This document shows, in pieces, positions 1 to 8,492 of a stretch of 64,000 bases of DNA (position 1 is its first letter; each line of letters begins with the position of its first letter). The notes beneath the pieces were generated by a model. The model was not told the DNA's origin. It did not search any database and was given only the letters and a program-made list of their open reading frames with translations. Origin of the DNA: Sediminihabitans luteus (GTDB lineage Bacteria > Actinomycetota > Actinomycetes > Actinomycetales > Cellulomonadaceae); assembly GCF_002797595.1 (NCBI RefSeq), contig NZ_PGFE01000007.1:1-64000 (forward strand). Reading direction: 5' to 3'. A program made the translations under genes and the position numbers.

Positions 1-1
1 C

Positions 2-130
2 GCCCGGGAGGTCGCCGATCACGTGGTGTTCATGGACGAGGGGGTCGTGGTCGAGGAGGGCCCGCCCGCGCAGGTCCTGGACGCGCCCCGCGAGCAGCGC
101 ACGAAGGACTTCCTCGCGCACGTGCTCTGA
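2..130 (+). CDS. Amino-acid ABC transporter ATP-binding protein, C-terminal fragment
   Basis: Only the last 42 residues are present; the gene begins outside the window. The fragment reads ADHVVFMDEGVVVEEGPP and ends in KDFLAHVL. This is the usual tail of the GlnQ/HisP-type ATPases of polar amino-acid importers, just after the H-loop, where the 'VVEEGPP..VL' pattern is highly conserved. The protein would sit on the cytoplasmic face and power uptake by a permease pair encoded outside the window. The family call rests on this short tail, so the substrate cannot be assigned. The frame stays open to the left edge and ends in TGA. Confidence 0.75.
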   Translation, partial: AREVADHVVFMDEGVVVEEGPPAQVLDAPREQRTKDFLAHVL

Positions 131-157
131 CACGCGCGGAGGACGGTCTCCGTGGTG

Positions 158-649
158 CTAACCCGCCGAGATCTGCCGCAGTGCCGCGGCGTGGACGGCC
201 TCGATCGATCGGCGCACGTCCATGATCTGAGGAGCGAGCGACTCGAGCTCGTCCGCGAGGCCCTCGTCGATCTCCGCGTCGGGGCCGTCGGTGAACGCCC
301 GGAGCGCCTCGAGCATGCCTGCGGTCGCCGCGGTCACCCGTTCGAGGCTCTCCAGCACGACCTGGGCACCGATGCCGTAGGAGTGCTCGACGTGCACGAG
401 GCCGAGCAGGTGCTGGTCGGCGACGATCGCCGCCACCTCCGCCTGCTCGAACGGGCCGAGGTGCGCGAGCCACGTGCGCAGGAACCGGGACACGGCCTCG
501 CCGTGCTCGTCCTGGAACTCGTGGTGGAGCGCGTCCAGCACGCCCCGGAGCGGCAGGGTGTCCGTGATCCGCAGGGCGTCGGCGTACGCGCCTGGCCCTT
601 CGGCGACCAGGTCACGAAGGGCAGCCTGGACGTCGCTCGACCCCACCAT
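158..649 (-). CDS. Hypothetical protein, 163 aa, mostly helical
   Basis: I do not recognise the family. The protein starts MVGSSDVQAALRDLV and has no signal peptide or membrane segment. It is rich in Ala, Leu and Glu with an alternating pattern expected of long amphipathic helices, for example residues 100-160. It is soluble and probably cytoplasmic. It converges with the ABC ATPase fragment, 27 bp away, and is divergent from the serine hydrolase. The ATG at 647-649 was chosen because the upstream extension of this frame runs through the hydrolase gene on the other strand. Codon positions are strongly GC-biased, which supports a real gene, but the function is unknown. Confidence 0.6.
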   Translation of the reverse strand: MVGSSDVQAALRDLVAEGPGAYADALRITDTLPLRGVLDALHHEFQDEHGEAVSRFLRTWLAHLGPFEQAEVAAIVADQHLLGLVHVEHSYGIGAQVVLESLERVTAATAGMLEALRAFTDGPDAEIDEGLADELESLAPQIMDVRRSIEAVHAAALRQISAG

Positions 650-766
650 CGGCCACCTGCCGTTCCTCGTGGACGTGAACTGAGATCTGACCAGACCGGA
701 CATGCCGATGTTACGGTCGTCGTCCGCGGCCCCACCACCCGCGGACGACGACGAGGGGTGCGAGGC

Positions 767-1678
767 ATGGCAGCGAGCGTCGCGGCCCTGGTGCGTGGGG
801 CCGACGGCAGCGGGCGCGCGAGCTGGACCGGCGCTCACGGGCCCGACGCCGTCGTCTGCTGGGCCTCGGTCACCAAGATCTTCACCGCCGCGCTGTGCCA
901 CGCCCTGGTCGACGCGGGGTCGCTGACGTCGCGCTCGACGGTCACCGAGCTCGTGGGGGTCGATGCGCCGCCGATCATGACCGTGCAGAACCTCGTGGAG
1001 CACCGGGCCGGCGCCCCCGTGCTCCCGCCCGGATACTCGCACCTGACCGAGGACAACTACGGCGCCTGGACCGCGCAGCGGTTCGACGAGCAGGTCATGG
1101 GACGGCTCGCGGACGTCGCGACCGCGGTCACCCCGCGGTCGGTGCCCGAGTACTCGAACGTCGGGTACGCGGTGCTCACCCGGTCGCTCGAGCGGGCGTT
1201 CCGCAGGCCCTGGATCGACCTCGTGCGCGAGCACGTCCTGGCGCCCGTGGGGGTCGACCCGGGAGCGTTCGCGGTGGGCGCCCCGTCCTCGACCGTGCTG
1301 CCGCCCGCGGTCCGCACGCTCCAGGCGCGGGGTCGGCTGCGACGTCGGACGCTCGACGACTGGGACGTGACGACCGGACCGTTCGCCGGGGCGGGCGGGC
1401 TCGCGAGCACCGTCCCCGCCATGGCCGACGTGCTGGACCGCGTGCTCGACCAGGGCGGGCCGCTGCACCCCGGGCGGACGCCGCACGCGTGGTCCGTCGA
1501 CGGGGCGCGCGCCGGGGTCCAGGGCGCGCTGATGCGGTCGGGGTCGATCGTGCTCGTCGACACCGACACCCGGTCCGTCGGGGTCGCGCACGTGGCCGGC
1601 GGTCTGCCCGGCTGGGGTGACCGGCTCGCGTCGCGCGCGCTGCGCCGGCTCGTCGAGAGCACGGGGGCGCGGACGTGA
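767..1678 (+). CDS. Serine hydrolase of the beta-lactamase / DD-peptidase family
   Basis: A 303-residue protein of the class C beta-lactamase-like (SxxK) superfamily, which contains DD-peptidases, esterases and beta-lactamases. Three family motifs are visible: S34-V-T-K37 with the nucleophile serine, the tyrosine motif Y129-S-N131, and a late H275-V-A-G-G in place of the usual KTG/HxG. No signal peptide is seen from the chosen ATG, so it may be a cytoplasmic esterase-type member. It is slightly short for the family (usually 350-400 aa). The following gene begins 49 bp later in the same direction and may be co-transcribed. Substrate is not predictable. Confidence 0.75.
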   Translation: MAASVAALVRGADGSGRASWTGAHGPDAVVCWASVTKIFTAALCHALVDAGSLTSRSTVTELVGVDAPPIMTVQNLVEHRAGAPVLPPGYSHLTEDNYGAWTAQRFDEQVMGRLADVATAVTPRSVPEYSNVGYAVLTRSLERAFRRPWIDLVREHVLAPVGVDPGAFAVGAPSSTVLPPAVRTLQARGRLRRRTLDDWDVTTGPFAGAGGLASTVPAMADVLDRVLDQGGPLHPGRTPHAWSVDGARAGVQGALMRSGSIVLVDTDTRSVGVAHVAGGLPGWGDRLASRALRRLVESTGART

Positions 1679-1727
1679 GAGGGCCGTGCGGCGCGCGGGT
1701 CGGGGGACGACGAGAGGACCGGACGCG

Positions 1728-2315
1728 GTGAGGCGGTTCGGGTACGTGACGACGGCGGGCGGTGCGCTCGTGCTGGGGGATCCGGCCCGCGCGCACGTCC
1801 GGCTCACGGCCGAGCGGGTCGAGCACGTGGTGCCGACCGGTCCCGGGACGGATCCCGACGGGGCGGACGTCGATCGTTCGGGTCGCACCGAGGGCGCGTT
1901 CGCGGCGGGGCTCGCCGACGTCTCGGCGTTCGAGGTCAGGGCGGACGCCCGCGCGGTGCGTCTCGGGGCTCCGGCCGTGGTGGCCTGGGGTGCGGTTGCC
2001 GCGTTCGCGGGAGGGATCCTCGAACCTCCGGGGACGAGCGACCTGGAGGTCCTGGTGCGTCGGACGGGTGACGCCGACCCGGTCGAGCTGCCGTGCCACG
2101 GGTTCCTGGGTGCCTACGCGGCGCACGCGCACGCGTCGACCGCGGCGCTGCTCGACGTCCTGCTCGTGCACCCCGCCACGCGTGCGGCGCTCGACCGGCC
2201 GGTGGACGTCCTCGCGGCCCTTCGGCGCGTGCCGCGCTCGGCGTCGCCGGGGGAGCGGCGCGAGTCCCTGCGGGCAGCGCTCGTCGGAGGCAGCCAGGGG
2301 GACGCGAGAGCCTGA
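1728..2315 (+). CDS. Hypothetical protein, 195 aa
   Basis: An unrecognised protein starting with GTG (VRRFGYVTTAGGALV), preceded by a GAGAGGA-type ribosome binding site. It contains a hydrophobic stretch near the middle (APAVVAWGAVAAFAGGIL) that may be one membrane-associated helix or a buried core. It has several Asp/Arg-rich loops. It follows the serine hydrolase in the same direction and may share its transcript. A longer open frame begins upstream inside the hydrolase gene, but the GTG with its Shine-Dalgarno sequence is the better start. No function is proposed. Confidence 0.5.
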   Translation: MRRFGYVTTAGGALVLGDPARAHVRLTAERVEHVVPTGPGTDPDGADVDRSGRTEGAFAAGLADVSAFEVRADARAVRLGAPAVVAWGAVAAFAGGILEPPGTSDLEVLVRRTGDADPVELPCHGFLGAYAAHAHASTAALLDVLLVHPATRAALDRPVDVLAALRRVPRSASPGERRESLRAALVGGSQGDARA

Positions 2316-2349
2316 GCGGGGCCGCCGGCAGCGCGTCGGCGCGGAGGCG

Positions 2350-2583
2350 TCAGCCGAGCAGGACGCCCGTGCCCATCCCGGCGGCGAGGCCGAGCGCGAT
2401 CGCGGCGGCCGTCAGTGCCGCGGGGTGGGTGAGCAGGCGTCGGGCCAGGGGAAGCGTGACGGTCGACGCGTCGTCCACCCCGCCGCCCGCCGTGACGGCC
2501 GCCATGGGCGCGTCGGTGGGCAGGCCCGCGAGCGCGAGGCTCGCGGTGCCCGACTCGTCGGGGGTGCTGGTCTGCTGGGTCAC
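2350..2583 (-). CDS. Small hypothetical membrane protein, 77 aa
   Basis: A short protein with a polar N-terminal half and a C-terminal hydrophobic helix (about residues 53-76, LLTHPAALTAAAIALGLAAG), so probably a single-pass or tail-anchored membrane protein. It has no recognisable domain. It converges with the preceding plus-strand gene with a 34-bp gap. A purely hypothetical product; codon use fits the neighbours. Confidence 0.45.
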   Translation of the reverse strand: MTQQTSTPDESGTASLALAGLPTDAPMAAVTAGGGVDDASTVTLPLARRLLTHPAALTAAAIALGLAAGMGTGVLLG

Positions 2584-2710
2584 GACTCGATTGTGCGAGC
2601 CGAACGGTCTGCCCGCGCGGTGGGACGGGGTGAATCGATGTCGACGTGACGCGCGTCATCCACGACGCCGGTCGTCCTGCGCGCCGCACCGGGGTGCGGC
2701 GCGCAGGACG

Positions 2711-3691
2711 TCAGTCGCAGATGACGCCGTCGCCGTCGAGGTCGAGCATCTTGTTGTAGCCGCGCTCGCCCTTGTGGATGGGGGCGACCCCGTCGTTCTC
2801 GGCGTTCCAGCAGTCCCAGTACTTGTCCTGGGTCGCGGTGCCGCCGCCGCCCTGGTCCTGCCCGCCCTGGTCCTGGCCGCCCTGATCCTGCCCGCCCTGA
2901 TCTTGACCGCCCTGGTCCTGCTGGGCCTGCTGGTCGACCAGCGCGTTCTCGCGGTCGGTGAGGTCCTTCTCCTTGGTCGCGAGCGCCTCCTGGTCCTTGG
3001 CGAGCTGCTCCTGCGCCGACGCGAGCGCGTCCTGGTCGGTCGCGAGCTGCTCCTGCTGCGCCTTGAGTGCCGAGCGCTCCTGGCTCGCCGTCGCCTTCTC
3101 GGTGGCTGCCTCGGCCTTCGCGTCGACCGCGTCACCCTTGGCGGCGAACGCGAGGATCAGTCCGATCACGAGACCCGCGCACAGGCCGCCGATCCCGGCC
3201 GCGACGAGGGCGCCGAGGGCGCCCTTGCCCTGAGGTACGCCGCCGCTGCGGCCCTGGCCCGCGCGGGCGCCGCCCGGGCGTGAGGCGTCGGAGCGCGTCG
3301 AGTCGGTACGGGACGCGTCGGCGCGGGAGCTCCGCGCCGGCGCGGCGGGTGCGTCGTCGTACGTCGTCGGTGCGGGCCCGAGAGCGACGACGCCGCCGCG
3401 CGCCGTCGGGCGGGCGGGCGCCTCGGGCTCGTCGGCGTAGGTGGGGATCATCATCGTGGCGTGGCCGTCCGGGGTGCCCCCACCTCGGGTGGCCGCGCTC
3501 GCGACGGTCGCGCCCGCGAGCGTCGCGGTCGCGGGGCCGGCGATGGCGCCCGACATGACCGCGGTCGCCTCGTCGTCCACCCAGAACTCCCATCCCGGCG
3601 GCGCGGGCGGCCAGGTCGGGTCCGGTGCCCAGTGGGCGTCGGGTTCGAACCCGGGCGGCGTGCGCCACCCCGGGGGTGGGTTGAATCGCAT
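2711..3691 (-). CDS. Excalibur calcium-binding domain membrane protein with coiled coil
   Basis: A 326-residue protein built from recognisable parts: a Pro/Trp-rich N-terminus (PPGWRTPPGFEPD, PPAPPGWEFWV) typical of actinobacterial envelope proteins; a disordered Ala/Arg region; one membrane helix at about 159-184; a long Gln/Ala/Glu coiled coil at 190-258; five GGQDQ repeats at about 260-282; and a C-terminal Excalibur domain (290-326) with paired cysteines and the loop DLDGDGVICD. Excalibur domains are extracellular, EF-hand-like calcium binders. The layout implies a cytoplasmic N-terminus and an external calcium-binding tip on a stalk. It lies downstream of the cold-shock gene, separated by a strong hairpin, so it probably has its own promoter. 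Function is unknown. Confidence 0.8.
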   Translation of the reverse strand: MRFNPPPGWRTPPGFEPDAHWAPDPTWPPAPPGWEFWVDDEATAVMSGAIAGPATATLAGATVASAATRGGGTPDGHATMMIPTYADEPEAPARPTARGGVVALGPAPTTYDDAPAAPARSSRADASRTDSTRSDASRPGGARAGQGRSGGVPQGKGALGALVAAGIGGLCAGLVIGLILAFAAKGDAVDAKAEAATEKATASQERSALKAQQEQLATDQDALASAQEQLAKDQEALATKEKDLTDRENALVDQQAQQDQGGQDQGGQDQGGQDQGGQDQGGGGTATQDKYWDCWNAENDGVAPIHKGERGYNKMLDLDGDGVICD

Positions 3692-3825
3692 GACTCTCCT
3701 TCGCGGGGACCGGGGGCGCGGTCCCTGTGGGGCCTCTCGGCGGCGAGGGCCTGCCTCGTCGCACCGTCGGTGAGGTTACCCTCTCGGCGGCGGCGCGCGG
3801 GAGGGTCTGACAGGTTCCGGACGCA

Positions 3826-3861
3826 CGAGAGCCCCCCGACCGTGAGGTCGGGGGGCTCTCG
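3826..3861 (-). terminator. Strong hairpin downstream of the cold-shock gene
   Basis: A perfect 16-bp inverted repeat with a GTGA loop (arms 3826-3841 and 3846-3861). It lies 55 bp beyond the stop of the minus-strand cold-shock gene and before the next minus-strand gene. There is no U tract, which is common for high-GC actinobacterial terminators. Confidence 0.75.
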
Positions 3862-3916
3862 AGAGAACCGTCCGTCAGTCCGCGCCGCTCAGGGCGTCAC
3901 GGACGACGAGCTCGGA

Positions 3917-4120
3917 TCAGACCGGGCGGATGTTCTCCGCCTGCGGGCCCTTGGGGCCCTGCGTCACGTCGAACTCGACGCGCTGGTCCTCCTCGAGGGT
4001 GCGGTAGCCCTGCGTCTGGATCGCCGAGTAGTGCGCGAACACGTCGGCCGAGCCGTCCTCGGGGGCGATGAAGCCAAAGCCCTTCTCAGCGTTGAACCAC
4101 TTCACGGTACCGAACGTCAT
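3917..4120 (-). CDS. cspA: Cold-shock protein (CspA family)
   Basis: A 67-residue single cold-shock domain, the standard length. The nucleic-acid-binding motifs RNP1 (KGFGFIAP) and RNP2 (VFAHYSAI) are intact, and the protein begins [17 protein letters not shown]. Members bind single-stranded RNA and DNA and act as RNA chaperones in the cytoplasm. A good ribosome binding site (GAAGGAG) lies 7 bp before the ATG. It is monocistronic: a long leader lies upstream and a strong hairpin downstream. The assignment is firm; whether it is cold-induced or constitutive cannot be read from sequence. Confidence 0.96.
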   Translation of the reverse strand: MTFGTVKWFNAEKGFGFIAPEDGSADVFAHYSAIQTQGYRTLEEDQRVEFDVTQGPKGPQAENIRPV

Positions 4121-4146
4121 CTTGCTGCTCCTTCAAGAGGTGTCAA

Positions 4147-4167
4147 CGACCTCGCGTTCCGAGGTCG
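4147..4167 (-). promoter_or_regulatory. Hairpin in the cold-shock mRNA leader
   Basis: CGACCTCG, a 5-base loop and CGAGGTCG form an 8-bp stem 26-46 bp upstream of the cold-shock start codon, shortly before its ribosome binding site. Structured leaders are known to control cold-shock mRNAs; a role here is inference. Confidence 0.35.
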
Positions 4168-4527
4168 TGCATCACGGTGTTCGTCGTCAACTCTTGGGGT
4201 AACAAGGTCCGCCCGGCGGTGAGGCCAAAAGCGCGAGGACAAGCGAGGCACTGCTATCTGCAGTGTCCAGGGTACATGCGCACCCCCAGGCGCACCATGT
4301 TTCGTGCGCAACCTGTGACCTGACCGGTCGCGCGAGGCCTGTGGACGCCCGTTCCCGGCCGGTTCGCGAGGTCCGTCCCCGGCGTTCGGCAGCACCTCCG
4401 CCGCCCGGTGGGCGCCCGACGGCGCCGCCGGGGACCGTCCCGGGCGGCCCGGCCGTCGTCGGTGGGCGCTGGTAGAACGGGTGGCGGACGGCGGGGAGCG
4501 CCCTCGTCCCGGCCCGCGGAGGTGCCC
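4168..4527. other. Intergenic region between cspA and the nuclease-helicase gene
   Basis: No gene is seen. It should hold the divergent promoters of the cold-shock gene and of the nuclease-helicase. A 6-bp palindrome, CACTGC-TATCT-GCAGTG, lies at 4249-4265 and could be an operator. I could not identify a convincing -35/-10 pair. The open frame continuing upstream from the helicase gene (to 4408) lacks a plausible start. Confidence 0.5.
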
Positions 4528-7500
4528 GTGTTCAGTCTCGACAGGCCCGGTCTCGACAGGCCCGGTCGTGAGAGGTCCGGTCTCGGCCGGTCCACGCTCG
4601 ACAGGTCCACCCCGGACGTCGACGTCGTCTGGTCGCCGAGCGACCTCGTGGTCGCCGCGCGCTGCGAGCACGCCCTGCTGAGCCGGCTCGACGAGGTGCT
4701 CGGTCGCTCGCCGCGGGCTGTCGCGGATATTGACCCGATGCTCGAGCGGGCCGCGCACCTGGGCGACGCGCACGAGCGGAGGGTGCTCGACGCGCTCGCC
4801 GCGGAGGTCGCTCGCGCGGGCGAGGAGGTCGTGCGCGTCGACCCGCCACGGATCACGCGCGAGGCCCTGGTCGAGGCCCACGCGACGACGCTCGCGGCGC
4901 TCGAGGCCGGCGCCGCGGTCGTGCACCAGGCGTCGTTCTTCGACGGCGAGATGCACGGCCGCGCCGACTTCCTGGTCCGCGCGGGCGCCGTCCCGCTCGT
5001 GGCCGCGGACGGCGCCCGCCTCCTCGACCCCATCACGCGCCGGCCCGACACGGCCGGCGGGGTGCCGCCCTACGCGGTGGTCGACGCGAAGCTCGCGCGC
5101 CGCGCCAAGGTCGAGGCGCTCGTGCAGCTCGCGGCCTACGCCGACCAGCTCGTCGCCGCGGGCGTGCCCGTGGTCGACGCGGCACGGCTCGTGCTCGGCA
5201 CCGACGAGTGGACCGAGCACCGGCTGGTCGACCTCCTGCCCGTGCTCGCCGAGCGCCGCGGCCGGCTGCGCGCGCTCGTCGAGGCGCACCGGGCGCAGGA
5301 CGGCCCGGTCGTGTGGGGCGACCCGCGCTGGACGGCGTGCGGGCGGTGCGACCGGTGCGCCGTCGCGGTCCGCGAGCACCGGGACGTGCTCATGGTCGCG
5401 GGCGTGCGGGTCGCGCAGCGCGCGCTGCTCGCCGAGCACGGCATCACGACGATCGACGCGCTCGCCGTCGCGACCGAGCCGCCGCCGCGCATGCGGGCGG
5501 CGACGTTCGAGAAGATCCGCCGGCAGGCCGCCCTGCAGGTGGGTGGCCCGGTGCAGCAGCACGTCGCGCACGAGGGCGCCGTCGAGTACACCGTGACCGA
5601 GGGCGACGAGCGCGTGCGCCGACGCCTGACGTGGCAGGTCGTGGACGACGCCGCGGTGCGCCGCCTCCCGCCGCCCAGCCCGGGCGACGTGTTCTTCGAC
5701 TTCGAGGGCGACCCGCTGTGGACGGACGGCGCGCGCTGGGGCCTCGACTACCTGTTCGGGTACGTCGAGCGACCCGTCGGGGGAGCCGATCCGGCGTTCA
5801 CGGCCTACTGGGCGCACACCGCCGACGAGGAGCGCGCCGCGCTCGTCGCATTCATGGACGACCTCGCCGCGCGCCGGCGCGAGCACCCCGACCTGCACGT
5901 CTACCACTACGCGAGCTACGAGCGCACGCACCTGCTGTCGATCGCGGCGCGGCACGGCGTGTACGAGCAGGAGGTCGACGACCTGCTGCGGGACGGCGTG
6001 CTCGTCGACCTCTACGCGGTCGTCCGCGCGGCGCTGCGCGTGTCGTCCGACTCCTACTCGATCAAGAAGCTCGAACCCCTCTACATGGGCGACCGCCTGC
6101 GCGGCGGCGACGTCAAGGACGCCGCGGCGTCGGTCGTCGCGTACGCCGAGTACTGCGACCTGCGCGACCGCGGCGACGCCGAGGCCGCCGACCGGTTGCT
6201 CGCCGGGATCGCGGACTACAACGAGTACGACTGCGTCTCGACGCACGCGCTGCTCGAGTGGTTGCGCGCCGCGGTCGGCCTCGCGCCGGGTGACGCCGGC
6301 CCGGCAGGGACGGCCGCGGACGACGCGGGGCCGGGGGCGTCGTCCGACACGGGGGGCGCGGGCCCTGACGGGACGGGACCGGCGGGCGAGACAGGGACGG
6401 GTGACGCGGGGACGGGTGACGCAGGGACGGACGACGCGGGACAGGGCGCGGCGCCTGGGCCGCGCGACGTCGCGCACGCGCTCGCCGACCGGATCCGCCG
6501 GGTCACGGGCGAGCCCCCGCATCGCGACCCCGCCGAGCAGGCGCTCGCGATGCTCGGCGCAGCGGTCGGGTACTACGAGCGCGAGGCCAAGCCGTTCTGG
6601 CACGAGCACTTCTCGCGCCTGACGGACTCGCCCGACGAGTGGCTCGGGCGGCGGCACTCGCTCGTGGTCGAGCGGGCGCGGGTGCTCACGGACTGGGAGG
6701 TCGAGCCGGGCAAGCGCACGCCGTCGCGGCGGATCGAGCTGCGCGGCCGGCTCGAGGACGGCAGCGAGCTGCGCGCCGGGTCGTCGCCCACGGTCCTGTA
6801 CGACGCGCCCCTGCCGCCGCACGCCAAGACCGCGGAGCACGCGACGCGCGGGTGGACGGGCAGTGCGACCGTGCTCGCGGTCGAGCGTGCGGGCGACCTC
6901 GACGTGCTCGTGGTGCGCGAGGGCTGCCCGCGCGGCACCGAGCCGTGGGGCCAGCTGCCGATGGGGCTCGCGCCGTCGGCCGGTCCGCAGACGACGCCGC
7001 AGGAGAAGTCGGTGCTCGACGTCGCGCAGGCCGCGCTCGCGCAGCACGAGGCCGACGGCACGCTGCCGCGCACGCCCGCGGTCGAGGTCCTGCGGCGCAG
7101 CGGGCACGGCGTCGGCGAGCCGGGACGCCCCGCGCTCCCGCCCGTCGGCTCGGGCGGCGACCGGTACGTCGACGCGATCACCGCGGCCGTGCGGCAGGCG
7201 GACGGCGGGTATGTCGGGGTGCAGGGTCCGCCCGGCACGGGCAAGACCTACGTCGCGTCGCACGTGATCGCGCGGCTCGTCGCCGACGGGTGGCGCATCG
7301 GCGTGGTCGCGCAGTCGCACGCCGTGGTCGAGAACCTGCTGCGCGGCGTCGTCGGGCGCGCGGGCGTGCCGCTCGACCGGGTCGCGAAGAAGTCGCGGTC
7401 GGGGGAGCGGACGACGGGACCGGGGCAGCCCGGGCCGGCCGGCGTCCCGCTCGTGGACGGCAAGGCGCTCGCGGCGTTCGCCGCCGCCGGGCCGTGCGTC

Positions 7501-8403
7501 GTCGGCGGCACGGCCTGGGACTTCGCCAACGCCGCGAACTTCCCCGACGCGTGCCTCGACCTGCTCGTGGTCGACGAGGCCGGTCAGTTCTCCCTCGCCA
7601 ACACGGTCGCGGTCGGCCGCTCGGCGCGACGCCTGCTGCTGCTGGGCGACCCGCAGCAGCTGCCGCAGGTCAGCCAGGGGCAGCATCCCGAGCCGGTCGA
7701 CGCGTCGGCGCTCGCGCACCTCATCGGCGAGCACGGGGTGCTGCCCGCCGAGCACGGGTACTTCCTCGACACCACGTGGCGCATGCACTCCGCGCTCGCC
7801 CGGCACGTCTCGCGGCTGTCGTACGAGGACCGCCTGACGTCCGAGCCGTTCACCGACGACCGCCACCTCGACGGCGTGCCGCCCGGGGTCTCGTGCGTGC
7901 AGGTCGAGCACGCGGGCAACCAGGTCGCCTCGCGCGAGGAGGCCGAGGAGGTCGTGCGCCTCGCGCAGGGCGTCGTGGGCCGGGCGTGGACGACGTCGGG
8001 CGGCGACGGGCCGACGACGCGCCCGCTCGCCCCGGCCGACGTCATCGTGGTCGCCGCCTACAACGCGCAGGTCTGGGCGGTGCGGCACGCGCTCGAGCGT
8101 GCCGGGCTCGGCGGGGACGACGGCGTGCGCGTCGGCACGGTCGACACGTTCCAGGGGCAGGAGGCGCCCGTCGCGATCCTCACGACCGCCGCGTCCAGCG
8201 CCGCGGACGCGCCCCGCGGCGCGGGGTTCCTGCTCTCGCGCAACCGTGTCAACGTCGCGGTCTCGCGCGGGCAGTGGTGCGCGGTCGTGGTGCGCTCGAC
8301 GCGCCTGACCGAGCACCTGCCGGGCACGCCGCACGAGCTCGAGGAGCTCGGCGGTTTCGTGGGGTTGTGCGCGATGGGCACAGTGTCCGGGTCGAGCGCA
8401 TAG
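4528..8403 (+). CDS. TM0106-type RecB-like nuclease / exonuclease / SF1 helicase fusion
   Basis: A 1,291-residue DNA-processing protein. Order: a repetitive Ser/Leu/Asp/Arg N-terminus; a RecB/Cas4-like PD-(D/E)xK nuclease at about 35-290, with GRADF near 145 and VVDAK near 184; a YprB-like RNase H-fold segment (FFDFEGDPLW near 390); an acidic Gly/Ala/Asp linker at about 590-650; then an SF1 helicase with Walker A (GPPGTGKT, near 900) and Walker B (LLVVDEAGQ, near 1012). C46 with CGRCDRC near 269 matches the one-plus-three cysteine spacing of iron-sulfur Cas4/AddB nucleases. The start is the GTG at 4528, 5 bp after GGAGG; other in-frame starts lack this. It is monocistronic. The family is annotated as a bifunctional nuclease/helicase of unknown role, probably in repair or defence. 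Confidence 0.88.
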   Translation: MFSLDRPGLDRPGRERSGLGRSTLDRSTPDVDVVWSPSDLVVAARCEHALLSRLDEVLGRSPRAVADIDPMLERAAHLGDAHERRVLDALAAEVARAGEEVVRVDPPRITREALVEAHATTLAALEAGAAVVHQASFFDGEMHGRADFLVRAGAVPLVAADGARLLDPITRRPDTAGGVPPYAVVDAKLARRAKVEALVQLAAYADQLVAAGVPVVDAARLVLGTDEWTEHRLVDLLPVLAERRGRLRALVEAHRAQDGPVVWGDPRWTACGRCDRCAVAVREHRDVLMVAGVRVAQRALLAEHGITTIDALAVATEPPPRMRAATFEKIRRQAALQVGGPVQQHVAHEGAVEYTVTEGDERVRRRLTWQVVDDAAVRRLPPPSPGDVFFDFEGDPLWTDGARWGLDYLFGYVERPVGGADPAFTAYWAHTADEERAALVAFMDDLAARRREHPDLHVYHYASYERTHLLSIAARHGVYEQEVDDLLRDGVLVDLYAVVRAALRVSSDSYSIKKLEPLYMGDRLRGGDVKDAAASVVAYAEYCDLRDRGDAEAADRLLAGIADYNEYDCVSTHALLEWLRAAVGLAPGDAGPAGTAADDAGPGASSDTGGAGPDGTGPAGETGTGDAGTGDAGTDDAGQGAAPGPRDVAHALADRIRRVTGEPPHRDPAEQALAMLGAAVGYYEREAKPFWHEHFSRLTDSPDEWLGRRHSLVVERARVLTDWEVEPGKRTPSRRIELRGRLEDGSELRAGSSPTVLYDAPLPPHAKTAEHATRGWTGSATVLAVERAGDLDVLVVREGCPRGTEPWGQLPMGLAPSAGPQTTPQEKSVLDVAQAALAQHEADGTLPRTPAVEVLRRSGHGVGEPGRPALPPVGSGGDRYVDAITAAVRQADGGYVGVQGPPGTGKTYVASHVIARLVADGWRIGVVAQSHAVVENLLRGVVGRAGVPLDRVAKKSRSGERTTGPGQPGPAGVPLVDGKALAAFAAAGPCVVGGTAWDFANAANFPDACLDLLVVDEAGQFSLANTVAVGRSARRLLLLGDPQQLPQVSQGQHPEPVDASALAHLIGEHGVLPAEHGYFLDTTWRMHSALARHVSRLSYEDRLTSEPFTDDRHLDGVPPGVSCVQVEHAGNQVASREEAEEVVRLAQGVVGRAWTTSGGDGPTTRPLAPADVIVVAAYNAQVWAVRHALERAGLGGDDGVRVGTVDTFQGQEAPVAILTTAASSAADAPRGAGFLLSRNRVNVAVSRGQWCAVVVRSTRLTEHLPGTPHELEELGGFVGLCAMGTVSGSSA

Positions 8404-8492
8404 TCCGATAGCATCCGCGACGGTGCACGGCGGCTGCCGTGCGCCGTCGCCGCGCCGTCGTCGTGCGCAGCGACCGTCACAGGGGGCGGGCC

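Noticed and set aside
3640-3655. GGGTTCGAACCC, a tRNA T-loop-like sequence
   Set aside because: It encodes PPGFEPD in the conserved N-terminus of the Excalibur protein, and no acceptor or anticodon arms surround it.
4117-8334. A 1,405-codon open frame on the minus strand opposite the nuclease-helicase
   Set aside because: Arg/Ala/His-rich translation without any motif; a GC-skew shadow of the real gene, which has helicase and nuclease motifs.
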